A DNA stretch of 64,000 nucleotides from Temnothorax longispinosus (GCF_030848805.1 NC_092364.1:5394001-5458000), one strand, 5' to 3'; positions 1 through 12,661 are shown, counted from the first letter of the stretch. Notes: a model not told the origin generated them from the letters alone. Made by a program: numbers and translations.

Positions 1-152
1 TAAGTAAGGTAATTATTATAAATATATCAATCTAATATTTATTATGGCTTTATGATTAAAGCGAATTAATTTCTCTATCTGTATTAAAACGACAAAGAAA
101 ATTATAATTATCTCTTGGACAACGATATGACCGTTTTGTTATTCAATTTTAG

Positions 153-368
153 GACCAAGTGGATTAGATGGACCTCAAGGAGAAAAGGGTGAAAGAGGTT
201 GGGATGGTGTAAATGGTCTACCTGGACCACTAGGCGAGAAAGGTGATAGAGGATATCCTGGTCAAGTCGGATTAATGGGTACTGTTGGCTACATAGGTGC
301 GAAAGGAGAAAAGGGTGAAGATTGTCTCGAGCCGCCAATGGGACCTAAAGGAGATCGCGGATACCCTG
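153..368 (+). CDS. Collagen IV exon: Gly-X-Y repeat
   Basis: The exon is entered after TTTTAG at 147-152 and left at a GTATGC donor. It starts with two bases of a Gly codon and ends with the first base of the next Gly codon, so it is 216 nt and keeps the Gly register across both junctions. The repeat is broken near the 3' end by a short segment with one Cys and two Pro. Such interruptions are typical of type IV collagens and absent from fibrillar ones. Confidence 0.93.
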
Positions 369-3300
369 GTATGCTTACAAATAATTTTTACAAATATATA
401 TATTTTACATGTTGGTAAAAACTCGATAGACAAATGTAATTCAAGATATAATGTGCGTAAAAATACGCTACAAAGATTCTAATGTGCTAAATAAAATTTT
501 ATTTGGTATATACATGTTTAAAATATTACTCGGATTTGATTGTATTCTTTAACATACAATGCATTTGAAACTATAAACATTTTTTCGTAGGACCGGCCGG
601 AGCGCCTGGTCCATCAGGAGAGAAAGGACTTCCGGGCCCGCCCGGTTTCCCCGGCTTAGACGGTATTAAAGGCGCCCAAGGTTTCATCGGTCCAGCAGGG
701 CCTCCCGGGCTACCGGGATTGCCCGGACCTGTCGGTGTACCCGGTCTACCGGGTCTTCAAGGTCCTGTCGGTGCGCCAGGACTTACTGGCGAGCCCGGCG
801 CGCCCTGCGAGACGACACCCGACTATCTCACCGGTATTCTTCTGGTCAAGCACAGCCAAAGTCAAAGCATCCCGATTTGCGAGCCCGGTCATATTAGACT
901 CTGGGAGGGATACAGTTTGCTTTACACTGACGGCGACGAGAGAGCGCACTCTCAGGACTTAGGTGAGCTTCGCATTTTTTTTTTAGTATTTTATACAAAA
1001 AATAAGATTTTATTTATTAAAAATATTCAACCGTATGATATTTTTATCCGGTCTAAAAATAAACCTAAAATAATTATTTTAGTAGGAAGCGCAATCTTTA
1101 AAATAACGTTTTAGACTCTTTTATTTGCTTGGGAATGCAAAAAATCAGAAAGAAAATAATATTTAGGACGATCTCTCTTCCTTGTTTCGCCCACGGGTTT
1201 CGATTTTTGTTATAATTTTATCAGATTTATATTTATAAATCTATCGCGACTTTTTGATTTTCCATGGACGCAGTTTGTCGGTGATTTATTAGATTTCCAC
1301 AATTAATCTCGATTATCTGGATTAAATTGTTACGACTCGTATTTGAGCATTAATACACACTTAAATTCATTATTCAGCGAATTTATTATGCATCGCATTA
1401 CATATTTTTGCACGATTGTAAGCTATTTAGCATCGCTTAAGCTAATACATATTTGCGTTCAGTAAAAACAGGTCACACTTGTTTTTTCTTCTTCTGTTCT
1501 CAATGTCATATCACGATAGCGAGATAATGGCGACTTGTAGAGCTATATGATAATAAAATTCCATTTTTTTAATGGGTGCAAACTAATCAAACTTGTCCCA
1601 TAAATTATTATGAAACAGGTTATGCCGGCTCGTGTGTAAGAAAATTCTCGACGATACCTTTCCTGTTTTGCGACGTCAACAACGTCTGCCATTACGCTAG
1701 TCGCAATGATCGTTCTTACTGGCTGTCTACCAATAGCCCAATTCCCATGATGCCCGTCGAGGAGAGGGCGATAGAAGAATATATCTCCAGGTACGATTAC
1801 GATGTTCATTGTGCATATTGTATGTCGCTTAGATTTTTATTGCGAGCAAAAAGTTTTTTTTTTTTTGAGAGGATAATTACACAAGATGTAGAACGAAACT
1901 GAATATTCTTCCAGCCGTAAGAATTGTAAGTTAAATTTCGTAAAAAGATGTTTAATTTTTATTATTAATAACTATGTATTTAGTTTGTTTCTTCAATCTC
2001 ACATATCTTTTGACAATTAAGTCTTTTATTTTTTATCAAGTCAAAGTTCATTTAAAAACAATGTTTTTATATTCTTCGAGGTTTGATTGCGATGCTGACG
2101 CGTTATCAAATATATCGATTTAAAAATATGCAAGATCTGTAGCTAAAGCCTAATCGATATGCACAGCATATTGATTATTATTGAGGAAACGGCGACAACA
2201 ACAAAAAATTAATATTTCCTCGCGTCCGGCTTCTATCTATTGCCACTTAGCGAACGAGATAAGAGCTCTCTTGTCTTTTCTTTGCGTATAAAAATTTTCG
2301 TTTAATACACATTTTTCTGAACGTTAAACGATAAACTTGCGATTTCTGCGAACAGATGCGTGGTGTGCGAAGTTCCGGCTAATGTGATAGCAGTACACAG
2401 TCAATCGATAAGCATTCCAGAATGTCCGGCGGGATGGACCGGTCTTTGGATCGGTTATAGTTTTGTAATGGTAAGTAACTTTTTTCCCCCTCTCTGCACA
2501 CAATTACAATACAAGGTAACTAGGTAACTTCGTATTTTCCATTTAAATATTATCTTTCGATGAAAATATAAGGGACATAATTTTTTAATGCCAAACAAAA
2601 TTATTAATGCTCGCATCACACAATTATCTTAAATCAGTTTAAAAATATTAAATGGTATAGAAGAGATCAAGCATTAATATAGAAATAATGAAATGATTTT
2701 AGATCGCGCCGTTCTAATTTTGACAAACGTTAAAACGATGGCAGAGGTAAAATGGAAACGCGATAAAATTAAAGCAGCTGTTATTCACGTGTACAAAATT
2801 TCTGATACATATATGATAACTATTTTTCATGAAGAAATTAACGAATTGATTGACCGAATTTATACCGAAACAAGATTTTATATATTTATATAGGCTTATC
2901 TCTCATTGCAGCGTAAAAACATTAATTAACTGACAATGTATAAATATACGTTTACCGAAAAAATCTGTATCTCGCACAAAATTGCGTTTTTATCGCAGTT
3001 ACACAATTACTTTTCTCCTAACTCGCCCAAGTTCGCTTTATATTCAGTTCATAGAAACTTCACATCAATCATGTTCGAAATAAGGCAAACCTTCATCCCT
3101 ATGAGCTGTCGGGAGGTAAAGATTGTCTCTCACTGAAAGGAAGAGATCCATTTTATTCGAGGACGTTCTCTCTTTCTCAGCGTTTCGACGATGACATTTG
3201 AGCAGCCAATAAATCGGTTGTCTTACTCACAATTTTTAATGTTTAAAGTTTAAACAAAGAAAATACGGATTCGATAGAATTATGTCTCTGGGCCACTCGA

Positions 3301-3622
3301 ATATTGGGAATTGCAAATTGCCATTTCGGCACTTGTTTATCGGAAAAATTTCTTTGTGTTTCAGCATACCGGCGCAGGTTCCCAGGGCGGCGGCCAGTCC
3401 CTGTCGAGTCCCGGTTCCTGCCTGGAGGACTTCCGCGCCACACCGTTCATCGAGTGCAACGGCGCCAAAGGACACTGCCATTACTATTCTAATCAGTACA
3501 GCTTCTGGATGGTGACCATAGAGGAAGGCCAGCAGTTCAGGAGCCCCGAGAAACAGACCCTAAAGGCGGGCAATCTTAGATCCCGAATAAGTCGCTGCCA
3601 AGTTTGTATAAAGAACACGTAA
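153..3622 (+). CDS. Collagen type IV alpha chain, 3' part (Gly-X-Y end plus complete NC1 domain)
   Basis: Five exons join in frame: 153-368, 591-962, 1619-1790, 2356-2470 and 3365-3622, with GT-AG introns throughout. They give the last 377 residues of a secreted basement-membrane collagen. Residues 1-144 are Gly-X-Y repeats with one interruption containing a Cys (GEDCLEPPMG, about residues 55-64). From Cys145 onward comes the non-collagenous NC1 domain, about 232 residues, the usual family size. It has two C4 repeats with all twelve Cys visible (ICEP, GSCV, FLFCDVNNVC, SRCVVC, then PECP, GSCL, IECNGAKGHC, SRCQVC). NC1 domains trimerise chains and link networks in the extracellular matrix. The 5' end lies outside the window. 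Mixed vertebrate alpha-1/alpha-2 features mean I cannot say whether this is the viking or the Cg25C/Col4a1 orthologue. The introns (largest 2471-3364) hold only AT-rich DNA. Confidence 0.96.
591..962 (+). CDS. Collagen IV exon: end of triple helix and start of NC1
   Basis: The acceptor is TTTTTTCGTAG and the donor GTGAGC. The exon is 372 nt, phase 2 to phase 1. Bases 591-805 encode unbroken Gly-X-Y triplets, markedly GC-richer than the flanking introns. Cys at 806-808 closes the helix, and the first half of the first C4 repeat follows (PDYLTGILLVKHSQS, CEPGHIRLWEGYSLLY). Confidence 0.95.
1619..1790 (+). CDS. Collagen IV exon: NC1, second half of first C4 repeat
   Basis: Entered after AAACAG at 1613-1618 in the phase left by the preceding exon (G|GT), it reads YAGSCVRKFSTIPFLFCDVN, then an Asn-Asp-Arg-Ser-Tyr-Trp-Leu-Ser-Thr segment and ends at YISR. 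Out of 172 nt the last two bases form AG|A (Arg) with the next exon. The donor is GTACGA. The same frame also reads back into the intron, so the ATG at 1576 is not a start. Confidence 0.95.
2356..2470 (+). CDS. Collagen IV exon: NC1, start of second C4 repeat
   Basis: A short 115-nt exon between GCGAACAG and GTAAGT. It reads CVVCEVPANVIAVHSQ, then PECPAGWTGLWIGYSFVM and ends in phase 0. The HSQ and GYSFVM motifs repeat those of the first C4 half, as expected from the internal duplication of NC1. Confidence 0.95.
3365..3622 (+). CDS. Collagen IV terminal coding exon
   Basis: The acceptor is TTTGTGTTTCAG. The exon encodes the rest of the second C4 repeat (GQSLSSPGSCLEDFRATPF, IECNGAKGHCHYY, SFWMVTIEE, SRCQVC) and ends IKNT followed by TAA at 3620-3622. 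All six Cys of the second repeat are accounted for. Confidence 0.96.
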   Translation, partial: HTGAGSQGGGQSLSSPGSCLEDFRATPFIECNGAKGHCHYYSNQYSFWMVTIEEGQQFRSPEKQTLKAGNLRSRISRCQVCIKNT

Positions 3623-4590
3623 ACGTTGCGCGCCACCGTTTACACACGTACATACACGCACACGCGTACACACACACACGCATGGCATACACACACACAC
3701 ATATACATGTAATACACAATTATTTTTCCCTTTTTTTTTACACGAGAACAGAAGCGAAACTGTCATTACGAGCAGCGATTGAAACCGATGCAATTTCATC
3801 GAGTTCCGGTCTCGACGGTTAGAGATCCCACGCGGAAATGATCTCTATGCTTATCCGAGACAATGAAAATGCGTTCGATTTGTGCGGGATACATTTTGTC
3901 GCATCTCCGGACAACACACGGAAAAATCGAACTCGCCGGAATTGCACCGGTTCCGGTTTCTCTGATAACAAGGAAGAAAAGAGCGGTAATGTCTCTTGCG
4001 AACGGAACGACGACGGAACGGAAATTCAGGACGACATCGTCCGATCCGTGTCCGACGACGTCGAGAAATAAAGAGAATGGACGTATCCCTCTCTCCTGTG
4101 ATTCCCTCTTGCCTCAAACGTGTTCCGCAGCCACGTCTTGTCTTCATTATTTCCTGCCTCCTCGCCCCTCGCCGTCGGCGTCGGGAGGGCACTCCGCGTC
4201 CCGGAATAAGAGTTTCTTTCTCCGAGAGCCACCTTATACCCTTCTCTCACTCGTTACCCGCTCTTTTATCTTCGCGCTTCCTCTCTTTCGCCATATGTGT
4301 TTTCTTCTTTTTTTATATATATATATGTATAACTATTCAAGCAAGTGCCTTTATAGCGTACTCTATTCTAGCATGTAAAATAATATATATTTATATTCGT
4401 CTGAATCTCGTATTGAAGTCTAAGTTTATCGTACCACCACGGACACTGCCCATATCCAATATGGCACATTTTACATATTGTATATTAATATAAACGATCT
4501 TAGCCTGGTAATCGTGTGACGCCAAATATTTAAATAAATAGGTATTTTGCTACGTAGCTAATAAAATTCTATTTTCAAACTTCACCGACT
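3623..4590 (+). other. Collagen IV 3' UTR region with polyadenylation signals
   Basis: This is the stretch after the stop codon. It has a CA-rich simple repeat at about 3640-3716, a moderately GC-rich segment at about 3900-4250 with several open frames but no protein I recognise, then AT-rich DNA. Two AATAAA hexamers at 4533-4538 and 4560-4565 are the likely cleavage signals. The UTR extent is inferred. Confidence 0.6.
3640..3716. repeat. CA-rich simple repeat
   Basis: Interrupted (AC)n with CG and TA variants lies about 20 bp after the collagen stop codon. Confidence 0.85.
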
Positions 4591-7244
4591 TATTTTCACT
4601 TGTTTATATCCGATCCTAAATAGTGCGCGAGGGCGAGTTTCGCATATGAAACGACGAAAAATTTTTATAAAGTCTGAAAGGAAAGATATAAAAAAGAGCG
4701 ATAAAAAAACGAAGCAATTACTCTTTAATCTTTCGTACGCGAATATTTTGCGAATGATGATTGATACCCACATCTATATTACTGTTATACATGTCCTTTA
4801 CACAGTTTAACAAAAAAATTGGCAGAGAAAAGTGTGTTTTAACCGTTCCACGTAGGAAATATTTTCCAGTGTTTTTTCCGCAGCATATTTACTTCAAGCG
4901 AATCCAAGAGATGTTTTTCGCACAGCACTCATTTTACCGCAAAAGTAAGAAGTTTATTCAAGCTATTATTTATTAAAGTAGTTTATTTTTTGCCTATAGA
5001 CGTAGATGTATTTTTATTATATGTAGATTATAATCACTATAAAAATTTGCCAGCACGAAAGTGCGAAGTATATTATATACAGAAGACATAAAAGAGTAAC
5101 GCGATTCGATAACAAAATTTGATAAATTTGCGTTAAATTTCTGTTAGTAAAAATTAAGACATTAGAATAATGTTAAATATTAAGTAGAATTAATAGCTAA
5201 TCTTGAATGTTTTGTCAAGTTCGACAAACAATGAGCATGAATTTAATTTTTACTAAATTGCAAACGAATTTGAATATAAACGCAATATTCATTAAAAAAT
5301 TATTTTGTTTTTGAATTTTAATATTCTAATATTAATTTTAATATTATTTTTTAATTCTATCACATTTATGAGATAAATATATGATAAAAAATAGTTTATT
5401 AAATTTTCGGTTAAATTTACTTTAAATTCATCGAAGAATCTCGGAGCTATTAATCTTGCCCTGAGACAGCTGTATATGTTTTATATATCGTTACACGCAA
5501 GGCTATTCGTTTACTCGTGCAGCACGCGAGTAAACTGTCATCCTTGCGATTTTTCGCGGCGATTTTACGCATATGCTCGAACGCCGTCTCGTTATGGTAA
5601 TCTGTTTTTCAAGAAAGGAAATCGCTAGCGCACTAACATCGCGAGGCACTTTAAAGTTTCGAAGGGCTGTCTTCGTGTCAAGAAAGTTAAAACGCTCGCA
5701 GGAATTCTATAAGAAATTGATCAAGATCAATGTCAGTCAAAAGCTGTTTAATCTTTAATTAGCCCGGTAAAAATCCATTTCAGAAGGATTTTAAGAGTTT
5801 AAAATCCTAAAAGTAACAGTAAATGATAAGTAATATTTAATTTTTTTCTTACTTCGCACGCAATTTGTAAATCTGTTGACCTTAAATTTAAAAAGATATT
5901 TCCTTCGATTTGATATAAATCTTGATAACGTAATTATTGGGATCTATATAAATACGTAAAATTTAATTTAATATGTAACATTTCCATCCCTAAAATTCTT
6001 GAATTTTCTCGCAACAACATTGCAAAATTAGCTCACTATTTGGTCAAATACAATGGGAAATACAAGTAACAGAAATAACATTAAAATCTGATTTCTCCAG
6101 AATTACCTTAAGGTCGTTAATGTAAGAAAGAGAAAGAAAAATAAATCAATATTTCACATACAACAAATCTAAATACTCCAATTTCACAATATATATGATA
6201 TAATTTACATTTTATGTATACTTTTTCTGCATTATTCTGAGAAAATAAAGTCGCTTCTTCATGCTTGTTAAGAATTTATTTATCCGAAGGCTGTTGGAGA
6301 TGGAATTTCTCGGATTTCGATCAAGATGTTAAAACGCAATACGAAGTATATAATAGCTGCGTGTTATTTACTTCGCAGTGGCTGATATCGGCAATAGATT
6401 CATTAGCATATGTTTTCGTTTCTTACGTGCAAACAGCCTCTCACTCGCGTTTGTCACGCCACATTCGATTCAGGGTGTGAGCGCGGACGCCTCGTTGAAT
6501 GGCACGAGGATTGAATCGAAACGGGAACACAATGCTGCGGCCGTAATGCACGCGGCGGAGCTTGCACTCTTCCGCAAGTTTCCGTCGAGATACTGTGACA
6601 TTTCCTCATGCATACATCAAGTCGACCCACAGACACGATATTTCGAGTGCTCTAAAATACGGTACGCGAAAGCCATATAGAATTACGCGAATTTATTTTT
6701 ATAATGTATAGTCTCTTGTCGCATGCTTTTCTGTTATTGTTTGTTCAGCTTTTTGTGTTATCCACTCTTAAAAAAGACATGTTAAATGAATGTTGAGATC
6801 TCGAATGTTGAAGAGATTGATAATGCAACTAATTTCATATAATTCTATTCATTATTGTCTTCGCAAAAATCGGTTTAAACGCAAAGGAATGTGTTTAATT
6901 GCCTATTTACAGAAAATAACACACTGGAATTAAATACGACAGTGACGCATATACAAATATGTTTTTCACTGACAACCTAGTTATTAACTGATCATCATTA
7001 TACTTTATTATCAACGATACTTCTTTTCAATAGAAGTTCTTATAAATATGCAGATTTTAATAAGAATTCTTCAATGCGTAAAATTATAGTTTGTACTTAT
7101 TTTTACAAGAATAATTAAGAATCAAAGAGAATGTCAAAATTACATAGAAACATGCGTAAAAGCAATGTCAGAGTGATGTCAAAGTATTATAATGGGGAAA
7201 AGTTGTGCGACGGATACACGAAGTTTTTTAACAGGCGGTATGCA
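4591..7244. other. AT-rich intergenic stretch, no gene recognised
   Basis: I see no coding exon on either strand. A small GC-richer patch at about 6420-6660 has open frames on both strands, but none resembles a known protein and no splice context supports them. It may be regulatory. Confidence 0.6.
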
Positions 7245-7498
7245 GTCCACTGATTCCAAAAAGACTTGTTGATAGCGCTTCCAACAAAAATGTCTTCTTT
7301 ACCGTAACGTTGCCAGATAAACTGACATAACAGTTTTTGTCGGTAAAATTATATTTGTCATATCCTATATTCTGCATTTTTGGAATTAAAATAATTTCAC
7401 CGACAAGAACTATTACGTCAGTTTCTGGCAACGGTATACGATAAAGAAGACACTTTTATCGGAAGCGCTGTCAACAAGTCTTTTTGGGGTCAGTCAAC
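7245..7498. mobile_element. Inverted-repeat element (MITE-like), 254 bp
   Basis: The two halves are reverse complements over roughly 110 bp each. CCAAAAAGACTTGTTGATAG on the left pairs with CTGTCAACAAGTCTTTTTGG on the right, and the match continues through AGCGCTTCC, TGTCTTCTTTA and CGTTGCCAGA. The outer ends pair imperfectly (GTCCACTGA / TCAGTCAAC). There is no coding capacity. It is most likely a non-autonomous DNA transposon; the superfamily is not clear because no convincing target duplication is visible. Confidence 0.8.
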
Positions 7499-7550
7499 GT
7501 GGTCAGCATAGCAACCAGAGACGAGCCTCCAAGGAAGAGCCAACTACGCA
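7499..7550. repeat. Dispersed repeat, copy 1 (diverged)
   Basis: The segment around AGCATAGCAACC-AGAG-ACGAGCCTCCAA matches a similar segment at about 8550-8590 (AGCATAGCAAGC-GAGT-CGAGCCTCCAA), both followed by GAG-rich DNA. The copy begins exactly where the inverted-repeat element ends, so the element may have inserted next to or into an older repeat. Confidence 0.5.
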
Positions 7551-8544
7551 ACTTCTTTAAGGAACTAGAATAATGAAATTCAAATAATTTCTCCTTACGA
7601 AAGAAATCAGAGACGTATATCTCAGCGTGTGATGTCATGTATTTAAATACGTCATTAACAAAACTAATTAGCTATAATGGGATGACGAATCGGAATGTGG
7701 ATTTTTAATGAGAAATGACGTACTCGATAAAGCCTTTTCTTAAAGTTCAAGAATTTTTTACGATTTACGAGTATATAAATAAAAATTTATTTTGCTATTT
7801 ATTTTGTTTAATTTATTTTGTTTAATTGCAAAATTGAACTTGTTACTTATAATAAAATTCTAGACACACAGATTACGATTACTAAAAATATTATAAGCAT
7901 TCCAAAGTATTTGCATAAATTTTCCATACATTATTTTTTACATACAGCTTACATTGCGATTGTCGCTCGTGTTCGATCGCGGTCATTAGCGTTATTTATT
8001 AAAACGATAATTTGCTAGTATTTAGGGAGTAAAGCTCTGCACGAAATTTATTCAGAATAAAGCTCTATCGAACTGTAATCTATTTAGCTAGACCGTGAAA
8101 TTGCATCACAGAAATGTCAATTTATATCGTTCGTCCGCAATCAACGTTTGAATTTCAATTTTAACAGATAAAAATGGCAAGATTGAATTGAAGAGTCGGC
8201 TTTTGCATTTTTTAATTAATAGATAAAGGCTATGCATTGATAGATTTAATATAAAGGAAATTCTTATCTTTATGGTTATAAGCGATATTTCGTGCTGTGA
8301 CATTTTACGGTTTTATACGATACGTTATACGATCTCCTTTTTAAACGCGGTAATATTTTGCGTTGCACGTTTGAGAAATATCATTGCTATAACATTACTT
8401 CCTACTCAGGATTCTCGTCTCGAAGAAAAGTCCGATATATCTCAGTATCGATTGACGTCTCGTAGTAGGAAAGTTTACGAGGGAATCTCAAAGAGCGCGT
8501 AGCTAGGAGAGACGCTGTTCGTCGTAAAGGAATTCTGCTGAGGC

Positions 8545-8640
8545 CAATGTGTTTAGCATAGCAAGCGAGTCGAGCCTCCAACGAGAGGAGCCTTGGTTCG
8601 ACACACGTGCCGCATCTTATAAAATAGCGCCACGAAACGT
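8545..8640. repeat. Dispersed repeat, copy 2 (diverged)
   Basis: It shares the AGCATAGCAA...CGAGCCTCCAA core with 7499-7550. Downstream it has CATCTTATAAAATAGCG, which resembles the CATCTTATA and AAAATAGCG pieces of the palindrome at 39808-39888, so the three may belong to one old family. The relationship is tentative. Confidence 0.4.
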
Positions 8641-11139
8641 GAAATTCCATCTTAGCCCAGTCCCGACAGTCCGATAAAGTTTGACAACATCACCGAAACC
8701 GGCGTCGCAGCATTCCTTCTGAAGAGACTCATTTTGAAAGGAGGAAAACCTCGCTAAAAAGTTTCCATCGTGCTTTTAATTTAGTAAATTTCCAGTTGAT
8801 TTTGTTTTCCATTAGAATCAATCGGGTAGGCAGAGAAAACGGAGAGAAAAAAAAATACTTTTATTTTTCTAAAAATATAACATCGCGAGCTTTCTGTAGG
8901 ATTCAGTAAGGATGTCCTCGAGTTTCAACATCGTGAATAGCTCGTCACAAAATTTCGCGAACAATGATGTGTACAAATAACTCGTAAAAATGACCAAAAA
9001 GGGAAATAAAATACAAGTAAAATGTGTATTTTATGTTAAGCACATTAAAAAATTTGCTGTTGTTTCGTGCGATGATAAATATATTCATTTTATGTAATAA
9101 AATTCTTTAATTACTTTAATGGCCTTATTTTTAAGAGAATTTGATATTTTCATTGCCTGTAATATAAAATTAGTTTTGAAAAATAAGTTTTTAGGAAAAA
9201 TACTTTTTCATAATACGTAAAAACTTTAATATTAATTAATTTTATATTAATATTGCATTTTTTATATATCAACCATATCTTTTTACGGTTCAAATATTTT
9301 TAGATTAACATATGTAGTAGAAATTTTATATACAAATCCTCTTTTAGAAAAAATTTATTTACTAATAAGACTACTAATGGCCGCATGTAAAAGCATTGAT
9401 AAAATTTTTGATATAAAAAATTATTCATAAAATAGTATTTGATATGATACATCATCCTTTCATTTAACGTTTTCAACTTATGAGATACGAGCGTAGAAAT
9501 ATGAAAAATTTTTTAATTGAATAAAAATACGTAAAAATACGTTTTTAAATTTAAAGCTAATACTTTCGTAATATAGAAATATAATAAAAATATTATACAA
9601 AAATAGTACAAAACTTATTTCTTTTAATTATTATGTAGGATAAAGCAAGTGTCGCATTTAACTCCCTGCCTTACGATTTAATTCGTGATCGCGCGTATCA
9701 TAGTTGCAATGTCGCTCGCACGCTGAGATAAATCAAAGCTTTGGCAATATGCTTAATCTCCTTTTGCTGATCGTTTGGTAAGTAACAATATCGTGAGATT
9801 AAACTTTTAATACCTATAATGCAATTGGTTTCTTATATTCAATCTGTACCTATCATAAGCCTCACTTGATGTTTATTATGTTTGGCTTATAATTCTTAAT
9901 ACGATGAGTCTCATTCGATATTATAAGGCAAGACATTAATTAGCTTTATGTTTTATTTCGTGTTTTTTATTTCGTCCATTCAAATGGTTTATCCTATTAG
10001 AGAAAAAATTTGACAAGCACGAAATTGAATAGATATCTCGATTTAAATATAGATTTGAAAACAACAAACAAATATATTAATATTTGTTGAAAGTTAATAT
10101 TTGTTAAAATATTAAGATGTAAAAATTAAGATGTATTTCCGGCAAATATAGATATATTTATAATTTTATTAATATATGTATCATATGCGTCGCACGGAAT
10201 CTCTATTTTGATTTTAATAGCAAATATCTCGATTATTTCAGTGAGTCTTCCACACTGATTTTTTTCCTGAGAAAATGTTAAAAAGTAATATTACTTCTAA
10301 AAGTTTGTTAATATTTAGTTATTATTAAAAATGTTTCATTAATTAAACATTTTAGATTAAAATTCGAAAAAAAATAGATTTCCATAGAATCGATTAAATA
10401 AAATTTATGTAAGTAAAATCAAAAGTTCGTATCATTAATTGTATGGAATTAACTAATATAATTAATTAATAAGATTTCTGCAACATGTATAATTAATCTA
10501 AGCTTAATTTGCGAAGAACTCTACGTTGACGAAGCAATTTAAAATTAAAAGAGACAAAAGTTCCTGAAGCTTTTACATTAATAGGTAGTCTTTAGATAAA
10601 GTTTTTAAAATAAAATATTATTTTTTTAAAATTATTTTAATTATTAAGCCTTTGTACATTACTTATATTATTAATATTGCCATCGTGGATGTCATGGTTG
10701 TGCTTTTTATATCAAAATCTGTTTCAATTTCTCTCATATTAATTATCTTCCTAAATTTATCACCAAATATAATATCGTCAATATGTATTAACAAGAAATA
10801 TCGCTCGTCTTTATGCAAAATTGCCGACCGATTTCAGAGCGAATGTTCCGTGTGCGCTTTAATATAATATTGAAGCTTTATTTAATCCATATGTATATCT
10901 ATGTGTTGTTACAATTTCATTTGAATTTGCATTTTCCAATAGCGACATTTGGCAGTCGCTCGTCGTCTACTCAGTTAACTTTATATGATGCATGAAAATG
11001 TTATATACGTAATTATCAGTAGGTCAGTACTACATTAAATCTAGCGTAATAACAGCTTGAAGAAAAATATATATCATAACGCCTAGAGATAGCATATATA
11101 TTGTATAATAATAAAGAATATATTTAAAGTGATTATATA
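8641..11139. other. AT-rich intergenic stretch, no gene recognised
   Basis: Dominated by A/T runs and short oligo-A/T tracts. No coding exon, RNA gene or clear repeat boundary was seen. Confidence 0.6.
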
Positions 11140-12033
11140 GAGAAAATCGGGGCAAACTCGACACCGGGGCAAACTTGACACTATATAGGCTTTTTGCCAA
11201 TTTAAATCTATCGTAGAAACTTGCCTTTCCTACTGTAAATGCGTCTTTATGTGCCAGTATTATCAATGGAATTTAGTGACATTCTGAGTTATGATGTAAT
11301 TTTTAGCGTGACATAAACGTTTTTGATGGTAAAAAGTAATTTTTCTGATCTCTCGAAAATTTCTACTCTTTCATCGAGTTTTACTCTTGCGAATCTACCG
11401 GTAAGTGATTTTGATGGGAAATTCGATGCTCTGTACGAATCCGATAATAGTTTTTGCATATTTTCAAAATTTGTATATCTTTAAAGTGACAAAAGTGAAA
11501 AACGACGTTCGGTCGACACCACGCCGTTTTATCGGCTACTAATAACAAACGATGCTTGTCATGCTGCTATATCGCCCATGACAAATGTGTGTGCGTCTAA
11601 TCGCAAATTTACTTGCATAAATTGTTTTTCAGACATGAGTTTAGATGAAAACAATTGAATGTTCAACAATTTTTGTTCTCATTATTTTCAATGATTGTTT
11701 TACTTAATTCCGAATTTTTGTACTTTCTAAATACACGATAAACAATGTATGTTTAGTTCCAGACAATAAAAAATAACTTCCAGATCAAATTGTGCCGATC
11801 AGGCAAAGTGTCGAGTTTGTGCCTCGGCATTCTTCAATTTGAAAATTTGTCTTTGCGTCACTTTTCTTTTCTTGGGGACAAAACTAAGCAACGTGCATCA
11901 AAACTTCCTTAAGCAATTTTGTACCTGAAGAAACACTTTTTAAATGTGTACCATTAAATTTGCTTGAAAATTTTAATTAATTGTTAAAAATTGCGTTTGA
12001 AAAAATCATGTCGAGTTTGCCGTGGTCTCCCCT
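11140..12033. mobile_element. Non-autonomous DNA transposon, pogo-like ends, ~894 bp
   Basis: The left end reads AGAAAATCGGGGCAAACTCG followed by a second copy of the ACCGGGGCAAACT motif. The right end, read on the - strand, is GGGGAGACCACGGCAAACTC. Both ends are flanked by TA, and CGACA follows CAAACT(C). An internal GTGTCGAGTTTGTGCCTCGG near 11809 is a further copy of the terminal motif. No transposase remains. TA flanks and repeated GGGGC(A)AAC-type motifs recall the pogo-like element at 35999-38797, though the sequences differ. Inferred to be a deletion derivative of a related family. Confidence 0.6.
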
Positions 12034-12650
12034 ACATAGAAAACTAATCATTATTTTAATTAATTTTTTCTCAGCAAAAAATAGAAGCTTATAATGAAAT
12101 TTATTTTGCTCGTTTGCAAGAAATTAAGGGAATAATGGAATCGAGAAATGATGAATTTCGCTTTTATGCGCATGTGCTTTTTCAGTTGACCATTTCTGTT
12201 TGATTTTGCGCAGATAGCAATCATTTTTGCGTCTAATTTACTTATTCATCCCTGACATTTGCCGAGCGTATAGATGCAGTGGGAGGAACGCCGCGTTGAA
12301 CTCAATTAACGAGCAAACGCACGTTCGCGAAGTCGTCGTTGTCGTAGTCGTCGAACCGAAACAGCAACAGCGCTCGAATAATCTCCACGACTGGTAACTC
12401 GGAGTAAACAGTTACAAGGTATAATTGCATAAACATTAGAGAGATGCAACAAAATAGAGAGCCGATGGAGTTAACGTTACATTTTAAACTCCGGTGGCGC
12501 AACGGAGACGGAGACAGAGACGGAGACTGGCGGAGGAGAAACGGAGAAACGGTGAGGCACACTCTGTTTGTACCTGCGTCGATGACAACTACGTCGAAGT
12601 TGCTCGATACGCTACGTTTCCCTACGTATAAGTAGAGAATCCATTTAATT
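12034..12650. other. Upstream region of TAT
   Basis: AT-rich up to about 12250, then GC-richer DNA leading into the TAT promoter. Between 12490 and 12560 there is a short purine repeat built on GGAGAC/GGAGAA units. No exon was recognised here. Confidence 0.55.
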
Positions 12651-12653
12651 AAT

Positions 12654-12661
12654 TATAAAAG
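12654..12661 (+). promoter_or_regulatory. Candidate TATA box for TAT
   Basis: TATAAAAG lies 308 bp before the first ATG of the aminotransferase, at the transition from AT-rich to GC-richer DNA. Transcription would start around 12685, giving a 5' UTR of about 285 nt if it is not spliced. This rests on motif and position only. Confidence 0.4.

Noticed and set aside
3838..4493. Several overlapping open frames after the collagen stop
   Set aside because: They lie in the inferred 3' UTR before the AATAAA signals, and their translations are low-complexity or basic without domains.
8590..8605. GGTTCGACAC as a tRNA B-box
   Set aside because: The B-box consensus is incomplete and no matching A-box or cloverleaf could be built. 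No tRNA was seen elsewhere.
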